Origin: MVRE01 sp015660965
GTDB lineage: Archaea > Halobacteriota > Methanomicrobia > Methanomicrobiales > Methanospirillaceae
DNA length: 64,000 bases
NCBI GenBank assembly: GCA_050015095.1
Contig: JBEKCC010000001.1
Span: forward strand, 664,659 to 728,658
Reading direction: 5' to 3'
This document shows, piece after piece, positions 45,600 through 53,126 of the stretch. The position numbers were made by a program, and so were the translations under genes. Position 1 is the first letter of the stretch. Each line of letters opens with the position of its first letter. Below the pieces are notes generated by a model that had not been told where the DNA came from, did no database searches, and saw only the letters and a list, made by a program, of their open reading frames with translations.

Positions 45600-46650
45600 T
45601 ACGTTGGTCACGCGTATCGACCACTATTTTCACCCGATCTCCTAAGACCTTTAACACAGTATTAACCCATTCATCCCAGGAAACCGAAGAAGAAGTTATC
45701 ATTGTGGCCACTTCCAATCCCAATTCATCGTCCCGCCCATTACAGACTTCGATTACGACAGAACCTGAAGCAAAGGATTCTTTGACTATTGCATCAAGGT
45801 CACCATCTACAATTCCTAAAACTGGGAGACCGCGGTGAGCGAGGATATGCCCAGACACCGCAGTAGTGTCGTCACCAATTGCTAGTACTCCGCAACATGT
45901 ATTCCCAATCTTTCTATAAATTTCGTGGCCACAATGGTCAATAACTACAATCCTACCTTTTTTTTCTGCTCTCGAATTAATATGAGGTAATACCGATCGA
46001 ATAACCCCACTTTTACACCATGCTCTAGAAAGCTCGACGGGACCCTGTCGAGCGAGCTTTTCAAGACCGTGTACTTTTGGTGAAAGTCCACTTACCGGAT
46101 TGATCTTCCCACCTTTCCTTTCTAAAACAACCGTTTCCGATGTTGCACGACCGATAATGATTCCATTAACATAGACCGCTTCTCCAGGGCTACAACCTCG
46201 GATCTTACGTTCCTGTGAATTAACATACCGAGTACTATTTGCTGGTATTAAACTGAAACTCATGAGATGTGAAAGTGTAGATGCAAGCTCCTCGTCTCCA
46301 CCATCCCAGACAAATATTGTTTTACTCGAGCATTCGATTTGAACAAGCCCCTGTTGGTATAAACGGGATGCAACAATGTCTCCAAAGATCTGTCCTGATT
46401 CTGGAGTCTTTCCCCGATTCGCAAGAACCACGGGTCCTTCAAGATCCCGAATTACATAACTTGGAGGATTACTTTGGAATTCTAAAGGGAGCCGTGATTC
46501 TTCTGCTGCAGTTCTTGCCATTACGCCGGCGACAATTGTGCGAAAAGGTTTGAGTAGGTCAATCAGCCACTTTGCCTCACCAGAATCAAATATCTCTGGT
46601 CCGTGAATGACCATGACCAACCGATTTGGTGAGACACTATCAGGTGACAT
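45586..46650 (-). CDS. DUF2117-like archaeal protein
   Basis: A 354-residue soluble alpha/beta protein that I assign, from memory, to the archaeal DUF2117 family. The recognisable parts are MVIHGPEIFDSGEAKWLIDLL near the start, VVIDHCGHEIYRKIG and VLAIGDDTTAVSGHILAHRGLPVLGIVDGD near residues 235-290. The last of these resembles a nucleotide- or metabolite-binding fold. It overlaps the Nre gene by 14 bases. The function is unknown. Confidence 0.65.
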   Translation of the reverse strand: MSPDSVSPNRLVMVIHGPEIFDSGEAKWLIDLLKPFRTIVAGVMARTAAEESRLPLEFQSNPPSYVIRDLEGPVVLANRGKTPESGQIFGDIVASRLYQQGLVQIECSSKTIFVWDGGDEELASTLSHLMSFSLIPANSTRYVNSQERKIRGCSPGEAVYVNGIIIGRATSETVVLERKGGKINPVSGLSPKVHGLEKLARQGPVELSRAWCKSGVIRSVLPHINSRAEKKGRIVVIDHCGHEIYRKIGNTCCGVLAIGDDTTAVSGHILAHRGLPVLGIVDGDLDAIVKESFASGSVVIEVCNGRDDELGLEVATMITSSSVSWDEWVNTVLKVLGDRVKIVVDTRDQRNAMR

Positions 46651-46717
46651 TACAGCTCTTTCCTTAACCGGATTTCTTGAAAAATACGTTGTTTATTGGA
46701 TATGGAACCTTTCGGAT

Positions 46718-46942
46718 TCATTCATTGAATGATGGCTTCCAACCTACGTCATATCGTGAACCACATTCTGGGCAGATGAGGATGATACGATGGACTTCTT
46801 TTGTAGATTTAAGAGGCATTTTATTTGTACCAGCATTGGCATTAAGAAACGAAATATGGAAACCAAGTTCATAACCACAGTTGGGGCAAATGTGAAGTTC
46901 GTTTCCCATCTTGAACGATTTGATGTCACCAAGATTTGGCAT
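46718..46942 (-). CDS. small zinc-ribbon protein
   Basis: A 74-residue protein with two CxxC knuckles, CPNCGYE and CPECGSRYD, separated by ~36 residues, forming a zinc ribbon. It may bind nucleic acid or a protein partner. The start at 46942 is preceded by GGTGG; an internal ATG at 46909 is possible and would still keep both knuckles. It lies between the DUF2117-like gene and a glycosyltransferase on the same strand. Confidence 0.75.
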   Translation of the reverse strand: MPNLGDIKSFKMGNELHICPNCGYELGFHISFLNANAGTNKMPLKSTKEVHRIILICPECGSRYDVGWKPSFNE

Positions 46943-46984
46943 AGATTACCACCATTCGTAGATACTGATCATTTTCATTGCGTA

Positions 46985-48088
46985 TTAAGACTGTCTGCAG
47001 CGAGAAAAATTTTTGATTATATCAGCAGCATTTTTCTTTCCGTTTATATTCGCATGCTTTTTACGGAAAGGTTTTGGAGTGATTGCCATCGTCTCGGAAA
47101 TTTTCTCCTCAAGGATCTTTTCGGTGACGTTTCTTCCGTCAATTACAGTTCCAGCCCCCATATCAACAATCTTTTTTGCATTGTTTTGCTGCTCTGGGTG
47201 ATTGGGATCCATAATGATAAGCACTGGTTTTTCAAAAAGCAATGCTTCATGCAAGGTTGTGAGCCCCCCGTGCACAATCGCAATTCTCGCCTCTGCTAAA
47301 TGGAGATAAATGTCCGAAACGTAACCATGAGAGAGAAAATTTTCTGATGATTCTGGAAGTTTTGAACCTGTGTAAAAAACATCGAATAGCAAATCTTTCC
47401 TTTGGTCAGCAATTGACCTCAACATATGATACATTGGTAGTTTATAGGGTTCACCACCAAAACTCGCGAATATGGTATGTTGAGAATAATTGTAGAGTTC
47501 GGGTTCAACATCAAGAAACGGCCCGGTGAAAGTGTAGTGGAACTCTTCACCTTTTGGTACGATGATGTTGTATTGGCTGACTGTATCGGGTGGAGGGTAA
47601 TCCGGAATAATAACGTGGGTTGCAAGTCTAAGATATCGTTGGATAAGGAAATTTAGAATCTTCCAAATCGAATTCATTGATCCGTTAGGTCCATTGAAAT
47701 GATTTTGATTCGTAATAAAAACTACCGGTACCCTTAAAAATCGAGCAGCAACCAAACCACCGTACATAGTGTCACATACAACAAAATCGATCGAATTCTG
47801 ACGGATTAACTGCCAAACACGAAGTGTCGATTTCACCATGTCGAAAAAAATCCATTTCGACAACCAGAGTGTTTTCTTGAGATTGAAAAAACCATTTTCT
47901 CCTTCTAATGTTACCTCTCGGTGTGTTCGGTGAATATTCGAAAAACCGTGTTGGCTAATAAAATCATAAGATTTCCCATATGCTGCGAAGTGAATGGTGT
48001 GTCCTTCATGTTGAAAATAATGTCCGAGATGAAGGCAACGGGATGAATGCCCGAGACCTTCCCCACATACAACAAAAAGGATCTTCAT
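46985..48088 (-). CDS. glycosyltransferase, MurG/UGT-like (GT-B)
   Basis: A 367-residue GT-B glycosyltransferase in the MurG/UDP-glucuronosyltransferase-like group. The N-terminal lobe has ILFVVCGEGLGHSSRCLHLG and DFVVCDTMYGG. The nucleotide-sugar lobe has FASFGGEP and the donor motif RIAIVHGGLTTLHEALLFEKPVLII followed by PNHPEQQNNA. It is soluble and probably works at the inner face of the membrane on an envelope glycan or lipid. It is the last gene before the tRNA-Val island. Confidence 0.85.
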   Translation of the reverse strand: MKILFVVCGEGLGHSSRCLHLGHYFQHEGHTIHFAAYGKSYDFISQHGFSNIHRTHREVTLEGENGFFNLKKTLWLSKWIFFDMVKSTLRVWQLIRQNSIDFVVCDTMYGGLVAARFLRVPVVFITNQNHFNGPNGSMNSIWKILNFLIQRYLRLATHVIIPDYPPPDTVSQYNIIVPKGEEFHYTFTGPFLDVEPELYNYSQHTIFASFGGEPYKLPMYHMLRSIADQRKDLLFDVFYTGSKLPESSENFLSHGYVSDIYLHLAEARIAIVHGGLTTLHEALLFEKPVLIIMDPNHPEQQNNAKKIVDMGAGTVIDGRNVTEKILEEKISETMAITPKPFRKKHANINGKKNAADIIKNFSRCRQS

Positions 48089-48222
48089 AGAGGCCCCACC
48101 ATTTTAAAAATCATGGTATGATATGAAATAGTGGCCATACTATGGTCGACTCTGATATACGAAATAATTAGGACTGAAGCATATAGTGCTTTACGATCCT
48201 AACACACGAAAAAATTGTTCAA

Positions 48223-48687
48223 TTATTTGTAATTCGAAATACTGTCTAAAAATAAAAATTTTAATGGGCTCGAGGAGATTTGAACTCCTGACCTCCGCCA
48301 TGTCAAGGCGACGTCATAACCAACTAGACCACAAGCCCGCGTTCTCTGATGTTCTATAACATCTGTCATCTTATTATTAAAAAATAATGCAACTGATTGT
48401 GCACTTTTTTCGACCGGTTGTGCAACTCCCTTCTCAAACACGATTAAGAATGATTGCCTTCCACCGAACTCCGTCGCATAGATGGAAACATCTTCGCCGA
48501 TAATGTGTGCACAGTTTTGCGGAAGACGGATTGTTGGATACACAACACCCGGTTTCGGCACCTGCCGTCCGACCTTGGTTGTCCCGATCTTCTTCACGGA
48601 CGGAGTTGGCATTCGCTGGGCTAGTGGCTTGGACGAGAAGATAAAACTTGTGGCTACGGTGAACGGGGCTTGATGGATATACTTCAC
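48223..48687 (-). CDS. orphan ORF running into tRNA-Val (uncertain, possibly truncated)
   Basis: A 154-residue frame. The middle (PGVVYPTIRLPQNCAHIIGEDVSIYATEFGGRQSFLIVFEK) looks truly coding and has the beta-rich pattern of small AbrB-like or transposon-associated proteins. The last ~40 residues are only the translation of the tRNA-Val gene and its flank. I read this as a small gene whose natural 3' end has been replaced by the tRNA region. The N-terminus also includes a repeat copy, so the true start may be the ATG at 48615. Confidence 0.35.
   Translation of the reverse strand: MKYIHQAPFTVATSFIFSSKPLAQRMPTPSVKKIGTTKVGRQVPKPGVVYPTIRLPQNCAHIIGEDVSIYATEFGGRQSFLIVFEKGVAQPVEKSAQSVALFFNNKMTDVIEHQRTRACGLVGYDVALTWRRSGVQISSSPLKFLFLDSISNYK
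48265..48338 (-). tRNA. tRNA-Val (anticodon GAC)
   Basis: Seventy-four bases fold into a full cloverleaf. The acceptor is GGGCTTG with CGAGCCC plus discriminator A, and the D arm includes TAGTTGGTTA. The anticodon stem is TCGCC/GGCGG with loop TTGACAT (anticodon GAC), and the T arm carries GTTCAAATC. No intron is apparent and CCA is not encoded. It marks the left edge of the gene-poor island. Confidence 0.95.
48348..48363. promoter_or_regulatory. palindrome with TATA-like core upstream of tRNA-Val
   Basis: GATGTT CTAT AACATC is a perfect six-base inverted repeat just 10 bases from the 5' end of the tRNA. Read on the minus strand its centre, TTATAG, is a fair TATA box about 20 bases upstream of the tRNA. 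A promoter role is plausible. Confidence 0.35.
48642..48671 (+). repeat. island repeat, copy 1
   Basis: TAAAACTT, a variable 11-base middle, then GAACGGGGCTT. It closely matches copy 2 at 48775. A mirrored CCCCGTTC at 48693-48700 forms an inverted repeat with this copy. Confidence 0.55.
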
Positions 48688-48774
48688 ATGAACCCCGTTC
48701 TCATTTGTTTTCCATTAAGGATCTGTGCACCTTCTTGATAAACAGAGACTAAAAAAAAGACGGTAACAAATATG

Positions 48775-48803
48775 TAAAACTTCCGCAACCGAGAACGGGG
48801 CTT
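48775..48803 (+). repeat. island repeat, copy 2
   Basis: TAAAACTT, then CCGCAACCGA, then GAACGGGGCTT. The inner TTCCGCAACCG-R-GAACGGGG is shared almost perfectly with copy 4 at 51807. Confidence 0.6.
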
Positions 48804-49010
48804 TCACTCGTGTAATCTTTTTTTTAAATAATACAATGTTGACTATGTAGTTGTTTAAGTCTCCCCAACCGTCCCATTCTCCCTTGTTATCGATTATCAT
48901 ACCAAGTAATGTGTGGATAATATCACAGTTGTTTTAGGTTACTGGATGACACAAGTGCGAGTTCCCGACAAGAACTGCCGTGAACGGGATATTTCCTCTA
49001 TGTAGAATAG

Positions 49011-49028
49011 AAGAAGAAGAAGAAGAAG
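49011..49028 (+). repeat. (AAG)6 microsatellite
   Basis: Six uninterrupted AAG units in non-coding sequence, followed by GTACGGGAACGAGAAGG, a weak relative of the island motif. Slippage-prone, with no evident function. Confidence 0.7.
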
Positions 49029-49084
49029 GTACGGGAACGAGAAGGAATGCGTTTGAATTCTTCTAATATCGAAGAATCCATAGA

Positions 49085-49564
49085 TCAAGCCAACCATTGA
49101 TCGATATTGAATTGATTTTTTTTACCTTCATATCGATCACCAACTTGGTCTTGGAAGAAACCTTTCACTGTTATCTTTCCTGAAAAACCTGCATTTTTTA
49201 ACTGTCTAGCAAGGTATGCATATTCCCTTGAAATATCAACACTTTCACCCGCTAGTAACTGTTTTGGTAAAGTTTTGAATGTGTGTTCATCTTCACTGAC
49301 AAATTGCAATTTCGTGTTATCCGGTAGAAGAATACCACAGGATGACAAGTTTGCCGGTTGTAACCCGATATTCATAGCCGTGATGGTGAATAATAAGGGA
49401 CTCGGGACTCCAAGACCGGGAGTACCTAGTATTGAACTACTATATTTTACTCGTATCCTCGGTTTTTTATCTCTATAGTAAACATAGAGATTATAAAAGG
49501 ACAATACGACTGCAATTACCGCTGCAATTGTAATAATGACTTGTAAAATCGAGTCATCTTCCAT
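49085..49564 (-). CDS. membrane-anchored orphan protein
   Basis: A 159-residue protein with one N-terminal membrane helix (about residues 7-28), a short basic stretch and a beta-rich soluble domain (PLLFTITAMNIGLQPANLSSCGI, ITVKGFFQDQVGDRYEGK) that would probably lie on one side of the membrane. I do not recognise it. Orphan membrane-anchored proteins of this size are common in archaeal mobile elements. It is alone, with gaps of ~400 bases on either side. Confidence 0.65.
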   Translation of the reverse strand: MEDDSILQVIITIAAVIAVVLSFYNLYVYYRDKKPRIRVKYSSSILGTPGLGVPSPLLFTITAMNIGLQPANLSSCGILLPDNTKLQFVSEDEHTFKTLPKQLLAGESVDISREYAYLARQLKNAGFSGKITVKGFFQDQVGDRYEGKKNQFNIDQWLA

Positions 49565-49986
49565 TGTTACAACCTCGTTGACAAAAGAATTTTATTTCCG
49601 TTCCATTATCTGTGAAAGCTGGTCACTAAATGTTTGTTATCTCCACAAAACTTTGTGTGTATCCTGAACGCGTTCAGGTCACTACAAAGAATCTTGCAAT
49701 AGAAGCATCGATACTCGTGGTTTGTTCTTTGTATCTGGTTTTTATGTTTGGTCATTCAAAGTTCTCTGCCATAATAAGACAATAAAAAAGATAGCCAGCA
49801 ATCGCATTTACTCCGAGACCATCTATTATTTCTGCCAACTTATCACCGGTACCTCATATTGGTCTTACTAATAGTAGGAGTAGTAGGCATAGATGCTTTC
49901 CCGCAGAATCTAATGCGCCGACTTTCTGTGTCCGAACGACTCAACCTCCACAACGTTCATTCTCCCTCTCCAACAACACTCTCATA
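49565..49986. other. 422-base gene-free stretch within the island
   Basis: I see no supported gene and no strong repeat. It lies between the divergent membrane-protein gene and the TPR gene, and so should hold promoters for both, but no TATA box stands out. Confidence 0.45.
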
Positions 49987-50355
49987 ATGACCAAAACCCA
50001 AGACCTTTTCAAAAATGCAACAGAACTAGCTGAACATGGTCACACTATCGAGGCACTCGCCATATTTCAGGCACTTCTTAGAACCGATTCAAAGAACGCC
50101 AGTCTCTGGAATAACATCGGTATCATTCGGTTCAGACATGGAGAAAACCGCGAGGCACTGAACGCATTAGGTCAGGCAACCGACATCAAACCTGAATTCC
50201 GAGAGGCATTACGTACACTCGATAAAGTCCTCAAGTTGAATCCACGAGATAAAGAGGCACAATCCCAACGTGCGTTGATCGTTAGAAAAATGGCACAGGT
50301 TGGTGATACGGGAAAAACAGATTCACATTCGGTGCAGTCTCAATTGCGGGTATAA
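49987..50355 (+). CDS. small TPR protein
   Basis: A 122-residue soluble protein with about three TPR units (AEHGHTIEALAIFQALLRTD, IGIIRFRHGENREALNALGQATDI, FREALRTLDKVLKLNPRDKEA). It has no signal peptide or membrane helix. The ATG at 49987 is clear. TPR proteins usually bind partner proteins; the partner here is unknown. It converges on the 86-residue gene, with a GAACGGGG repeat cluster between the two. Confidence 0.75.
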   Translation: MTKTQDLFKNATELAEHGHTIEALAIFQALLRTDSKNASLWNNIGIIRFRHGENREALNALGQATDIKPEFREALRTLDKVLKLNPRDKEAQSQRALIVRKMAQVGDTGKTDSHSVQSQLRV

Positions 50356-50372
50356 GGTTGAATAAATGGAGT

Positions 50373-50400
50373 GCAACGGAGAACGGCGAAGAACGGGGCG
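50373..50400 (+). repeat. island repeat, copy 3 (double)
   Basis: GCAACGGAGAACGG followed by CGAAGAACGGGGCG contains two tandem GAACGG cores. It lies between two converging genes. Confidence 0.5.
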
Positions 50401-50412
50401 ATTCCCTTCTGA

Positions 50413-50673
50413 TTAGGCATCCTCTACTTTGGTACCGAATGCCTTGTTCCAAGAAACCAACTGTTTCGGCATTGACCCATATTCCCGTTTTGCCCTCGAT
50501 GCAGTTATTGCCTCAAGATAGGGCGTGACAGTACTTTGACCCGGACGTTCGAAGTATAGGAAAAATCGTCTTTTCTTTGTCTGATAGAGATGTTTTGCAC
50601 CGTCTTTTGAAGACGCAATCAACGTGGATTTTTCGGTATCATATCGTAACCCGTTAATGATCTGTTCGACCAT
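50413..50673 (-). CDS. small orphan protein
   Basis: An 86-residue soluble protein with a beta-strand pattern in the middle (HLYQTKKRRFFLYFE) and a helical C-terminal half (PYLEAITASRAKREYGSMPKQ). A good GGTGAG stands just before the ATG at 50673, which supports a real gene. I do not recognise it. Its arrangement resembles small DNA- or protein-binding accessory proteins of archaeal elements, but there is no motif to prove it. Confidence 0.6.
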   Translation of the reverse strand: MVEQIINGLRYDTEKSTLIASSKDGAKHLYQTKKRRFFLYFERPGQSTVTPYLEAITASRAKREYGSMPKQLVSWNKAFGTKVEDA

Positions 50674-50706
50674 ATCTCACCTTATGTGTCTGAATGATTT
50701 GTCTGC

Positions 50707-50910
50707 CTATAAAATCCGTGATCTCGTCAATTGAGATCCAATGAAGTAACGAAATCGCCGTTCCCTGCCGTTCTCGTAAAGGATTGCATACAGCCGTTTC
50801 AATTCCCCTGTCGCAGGGGAACCGTTTTGTTTTTTAGAAGATGCAGCTCTGATAATGTCGAAACGGACAAAAAGGACATGCCATAAAGGTTGTCCATTAG
50901 TATTATGCAT
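50707..50910 (-). CDS. possible small orphan protein (doubtful)
   Basis: A 67-residue frame, basic and beta-rich, with a segment FVRFDIIRAASS and ILYENGRERRFRYFIG that echoes the neighbouring 86-residue protein in pattern. The end encodes a repeat copy (CCGTTCTCG), so part of the frame may be non-coding. It is divergent from the TBP gene, 23 bases away. Confidence 0.3.
   Translation of the reverse strand: MHNTNGQPLWHVLFVRFDIIRAASSKKQNGSPATGELKRLYAILYENGRERRFRYFIGSQLTRSRIL
50755..50777 (-). repeat. island repeat, reversed copy
   Basis: CGCCGTTCCCTGCCGTTCTCG contains two reversed cores (CCGTTC) in tandem, the mirror of copy 3. It lies close to the TBP gene. Confidence 0.5.
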
Positions 50911-50933
50911 CGAAGAAAATCATAGAATAGAAG

Positions 50934-51488
50934 ATGGCTGATAAAAAGTACGAATCCTTAACGATTGAGAATATCGTTGCATCCGGTGCCATCGCCGATT
51001 CCATTGATCTTGTTGAGTTGTCAGAAAAGGTCAAGAACTGCGAACTCAATAAGAAACGGTTCCCCGGTGCAGTATATCGTATCAAGGATCCCAAGATTGC
51101 GTCCCTGATCTTTTCATCGGGCAAGATTGTGCTCACCGGCAGCCGTAACAATAAGGCGCTTACGGACGGACTTGCTATCATCATCAAATCGTTAAATGAG
51201 GCGGGTATTGATACCCTCAAAGAGCCCAAAGTTGCGATCACCAATATGGTCTGTTCATACGATCTCGGTAAATCCATCAATCTCAATAAGATAGTCGTCA
51301 CGCTCAATGTCGAAAATATCGAGTACGAACCCGAACAGTTCCCCGGGCTTGTATACCGGATCAAAGATCCCAAGATCGTCGTTCTTATATTCTCTTCAGG
51401 AAAGATCATTCTCACGGGTGGCAAGAACCTTGAAGACGTCAAGAAGGGGCTTGACATTCTCGAACAGACGCTCGAAAGCATCCTGTAA
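50934..51488 (+). CDS. tbp: TATA-box-binding protein (extra copy)
   Basis: A 184-residue TBP with the two-fold repeat: residues ~8-92 and ~97-182. Each half has an ENIVAS/TNMVCS start and a RFPGAVYRIKDPKIASLIFSSGKI type core; the second half is PEQFPGLVYRIKDPK...FSSGKIILTGG. The usual acidic C-terminal tail is short. Codons appear richer in G/C than the surrounding island, unlike its neighbours. The main TBP gene is presumably elsewhere, so this may be a specialised or element-borne copy, which is inference. Confidence 0.93.
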   Translation: MADKKYESLTIENIVASGAIADSIDLVELSEKVKNCELNKKRFPGAVYRIKDPKIASLIFSSGKIVLTGSRNNKALTDGLAIIIKSLNEAGIDTLKEPKVAITNMVCSYDLGKSINLNKIVVTLNVENIEYEPEQFPGLVYRIKDPKIVVLIFSSGKIILTGGKNLEDVKKGLDILEQTLESIL

Positions 51489-51499
51489 AGGAAAAAATA

Positions 51500-51509
51500 T
51501 TTTTTTTTT
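51500..51509 (+). terminator. oligo-T terminator after tbp
   Basis: Ten consecutive T residues, 11 bases after the tbp stop codon, fit the oligo-T termination signal of archaeal RNA polymerase. Confidence 0.6.
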
Positions 51510-51660
51510 GGTTGGAAATAATTTTTTCTTCTGAAAAATGATTTCTACAGAACCCTGAATTTATGTATATTTTAACTTTGTAGAACACTCCCAACTTGTA
51601 TACGCAGATTCCACAATCGTGTGTATAGCACTTGTTTATTGGATGGAGAAGAGAAGTAAA

Positions 51661-51673
51661 ACGCCGTTCTCGT
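51661..51673 (-). repeat. island repeat, reversed short copy
   Basis: ACGCCGTTCTCGT, a single reversed core, matching the copies at 50767 and 53070 over GCCGTTCTCGT. Confidence 0.5.
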
Positions 51674-51806
51674 AGTTCAACCATAAGGCAATACAGGGTC
51701 TACAAGTGGTTGCACGGTAGAAACAAAGTATCTTTCGAGTGGGGGGGAATACCCATCGAAGGGTACTTCTGCCAATTAAACATTGTCTGTCAACGTTTTA
51801 ACACGG

Positions 51807-51826
51807 TTCCGCAACCGGGAACGGGG
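51807..51826 (+). repeat. island repeat, copy 4
   Basis: TTCCGCAACCGGGAACGGGG matches copy 2 except for one base. Left of it CGGTT, with AACCG, gives a short hairpin, so the unit has RNA or DNA cruciform potential. Confidence 0.6.
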
Positions 51827-51945
51827 TCTTTAGAGGGATTTTTCAAATATGGGTACTTGGGCGTTGTAGAAAACGGTCTATTTACTCAATTCACTGAAAA
51901 GACTATTGTAATTGTGGGAGAACAAAAAAGTGTAGAATACTAAAA

Positions 51946-52320
51946 TCAACGGATGTAATCACGTAACTTCTGGATCATTTGGAGTTGATGGTTCGCTTCC
52001 TTTTTCTTCGCTTTTTCAATACCGTCCATAATTTCGGTCATCGGCTTTGCTAACTCATATATTTTAACCGGACGTCCTTTACTCTCGGCTTTACTCTCCC
52101 TTCTCTTGATCCAACCCTGTTCCATAAGATATCTCATTGCAATGCTCACTTCAGGCTGGCGCAGGTCAGTACCTCTCTCAATCGCACGGGAAGTTGCTAT
52201 TGGAGTGACTGTGAGAAATACAAGAACTCTTGCAACGTCTCTCTTCATACCTATTTCGATGAGAAGGTTCGCGAACCTTTCCTCTTTTTCTGTAAAATAC
52301 ATCACAATTTCTTGTCTCAT
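51946..52320 (-). CDS. winged-helix transcriptional regulator
   Basis: A 124-residue regulator with a single winged helix (about residues 15-85). The helix-turn-helix is TSRAIERGTDLRQPEVSIAMRYLMEQGWI, with a charged wing (KRRESKAESKGRPVKIYEL) and a C-terminal coiled helix. It resembles the MarR/TrmB-like predicted regulators frequent in methanogens. Its ATG overlaps the stop of the upstream zinc-finger gene (ATGA), so it ends a three-gene operon. Confidence 0.82.
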   Translation of the reverse strand: MRQEIVMYFTEKEERFANLLIEIGMKRDVARVLVFLTVTPIATSRAIERGTDLRQPEVSIAMRYLMEQGWIKRRESKAESKGRPVKIYELAKPMTEIMDGIEKAKKKEANHQLQMIQKLRDYIR

Positions 52321-52580
52321 GGTTCACTTCCTTCTCCGTCATTTGTTTCCTCTTCTGGTTTTTTCAAATGCTTTTCCCAATCCCCTTTACTTTGACAACC
52401 CCATTTGCTCGTTTTTCTCGGTATGTCTGACCCTGAGAAGTACGAGCACCCCACTTCCTTAATCAGGGCTAGGTATTCACGTGTAAGAGGAACGCCGTCA
52501 ATGTCGCAAATTCTCGTATTCCAATCTTCAAAAGAATGGGCGTCCCCCCCGCACATGTCGCAATGCAATCGTGCTGGCAT
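52317..52580 (-). CDS. small zinc-binding protein
   Basis: An 87-residue protein with one CDMCGG knuckle near residue 7-12 and further Cys near 25, 45 and 61 that may complete a metal site. The C-terminus is very acidic. It is co-transcribed with the gene before it (one base between stop and start) and overlaps the HTH gene. I recognise no family. Confidence 0.6.
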   Translation of the reverse strand: MPARLHCDMCGGDAHSFEDWNTRICDIDGVPLTREYLALIKEVGCSYFSGSDIPRKTSKWGCQSKGDWEKHLKKPEEETNDGEGSEP

Positions 52581-52581
52581 T

Positions 52582-53019
52582 TCACTTCACCTCCTTGTGC
52601 ACTCTCACAACCCGTACATTTGCATATTGTTTGAGAGTTTTTTCATCGGTGTCGATGATATACCACACGTATTTTGAGTCGCTAGCGTCACGACCGTTCG
52701 GGTATATTTCAATAGAGGTTACTTTCTCGTACCTCGGTGTCGCTGAAATCTTGTCCTCTTCATCCTGTACATTCCGGTACAATCCCGGTCTGATGTTGAC
52801 GATACACCCATCGCTTTCGATGTGGATGATATCGTCGTCCCTTCTGATGCTGGTATCATTACTTGTGTAATGGAACGTCCGAACTTGGTTTCTGTAATTG
52901 TGTATAGGTAACCAAGCATATCGTGAGTTTATATCTGTAACGATCAATCTTTCAGAAAAACGACGATTAACAGCTAATAGCAGAGAAGTTGTAAAAAGTC
53001 TATGGAAAGGATTTGTCAA
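52582..53019 (-). CDS. orphan beta-rich protein
   Basis: A 145-residue protein with mainly beta-strand pattern (SRYAWLPIHNYRNQVRTFHY, DDIIHIESDGCIVNIRPGLYRNV, TSIEIYPNGRDASDSKYVWYII). The longest frame starts with TTG at 53019; a later TTG near 52947 is possible. It is the first gene of the three-gene operon ending in the HTH regulator. I do not recognise the family. Confidence 0.55.
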   Translation of the reverse strand: MTNPFHRLFTTSLLLAVNRRFSERLIVTDINSRYAWLPIHNYRNQVRTFHYTSNDTSIRRDDDIIHIESDGCIVNIRPGLYRNVQDEEDKISATPRYEKVTSIEIYPNGRDASDSKYVWYIIDTDEKTLKQYANVRVVRVHKEVK

Positions 53020-53042
53020 AAACTCAAACTTTACGATGGTTC

Positions 53043-53095
53043 TGTAGTGTGAACGGGGTGGTCAGGATCGCCGTTCTCGTTTGATTCACACTACA
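53043..53095. repeat. long palindrome with nested island repeat
   Basis: TGTAGTGTGAA (53043-53053) and TTCACACTACA (53085-53095) are perfect 11-base inverted repeats. Nested inside are GAACGG (53051-53056) and CCGTTC (53071-53076). The 53-base unit could be a cruciform, a terminator-like hairpin, an operator for the HTH gene set or a MITE-like remnant. It lies in front of the three-gene operon. Confidence 0.6.
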
Positions 53096-53126
53096 AACAC
53101 CCCCTCCCAAAATACATTTATGCAAA

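Larger units (their letters stand above)
48688..49084. other. 397-base gene-free stretch within the island
   Basis: No gene is supported here. It holds the reversed motif CCCCGTTCTC at 48693-48702, island repeat copy 2 at 48775, a weaker relative at about 48979 (CCGTGAACGGGA) and a short AAG tract near 49011. Confidence 0.5.
51510..51945. other. 436-base gene-free stretch with repeat copies
   Basis: No supported gene. An open frame on the plus strand at 51632-51943 is composed largely of repeat and low-complexity sequence. The stretch holds a reversed copy at 51661 and copy 4 at 51807, between converging tbp and HTH genes. Confidence 0.5.

Noticed and set aside
48715..48900. 61-residue minus-strand frame whose middle resembles the start of the frame at 48687
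   Set aside because: The resemblance comes only from both translating a copy of the same island repeat, not from protein homology.
51632..51943. 103-residue plus-strand open frame
   Set aside because: It is largely translated repeat sequence and low-complexity residues, lies between converging genes, and has no start signal or protein-like pattern.
48642..53095. Possible CRISPR array
   Set aside because: The repeats are irregularly spaced by hundreds of bases, occur in both orientations and have no uniform spacers; no cas genes are present.
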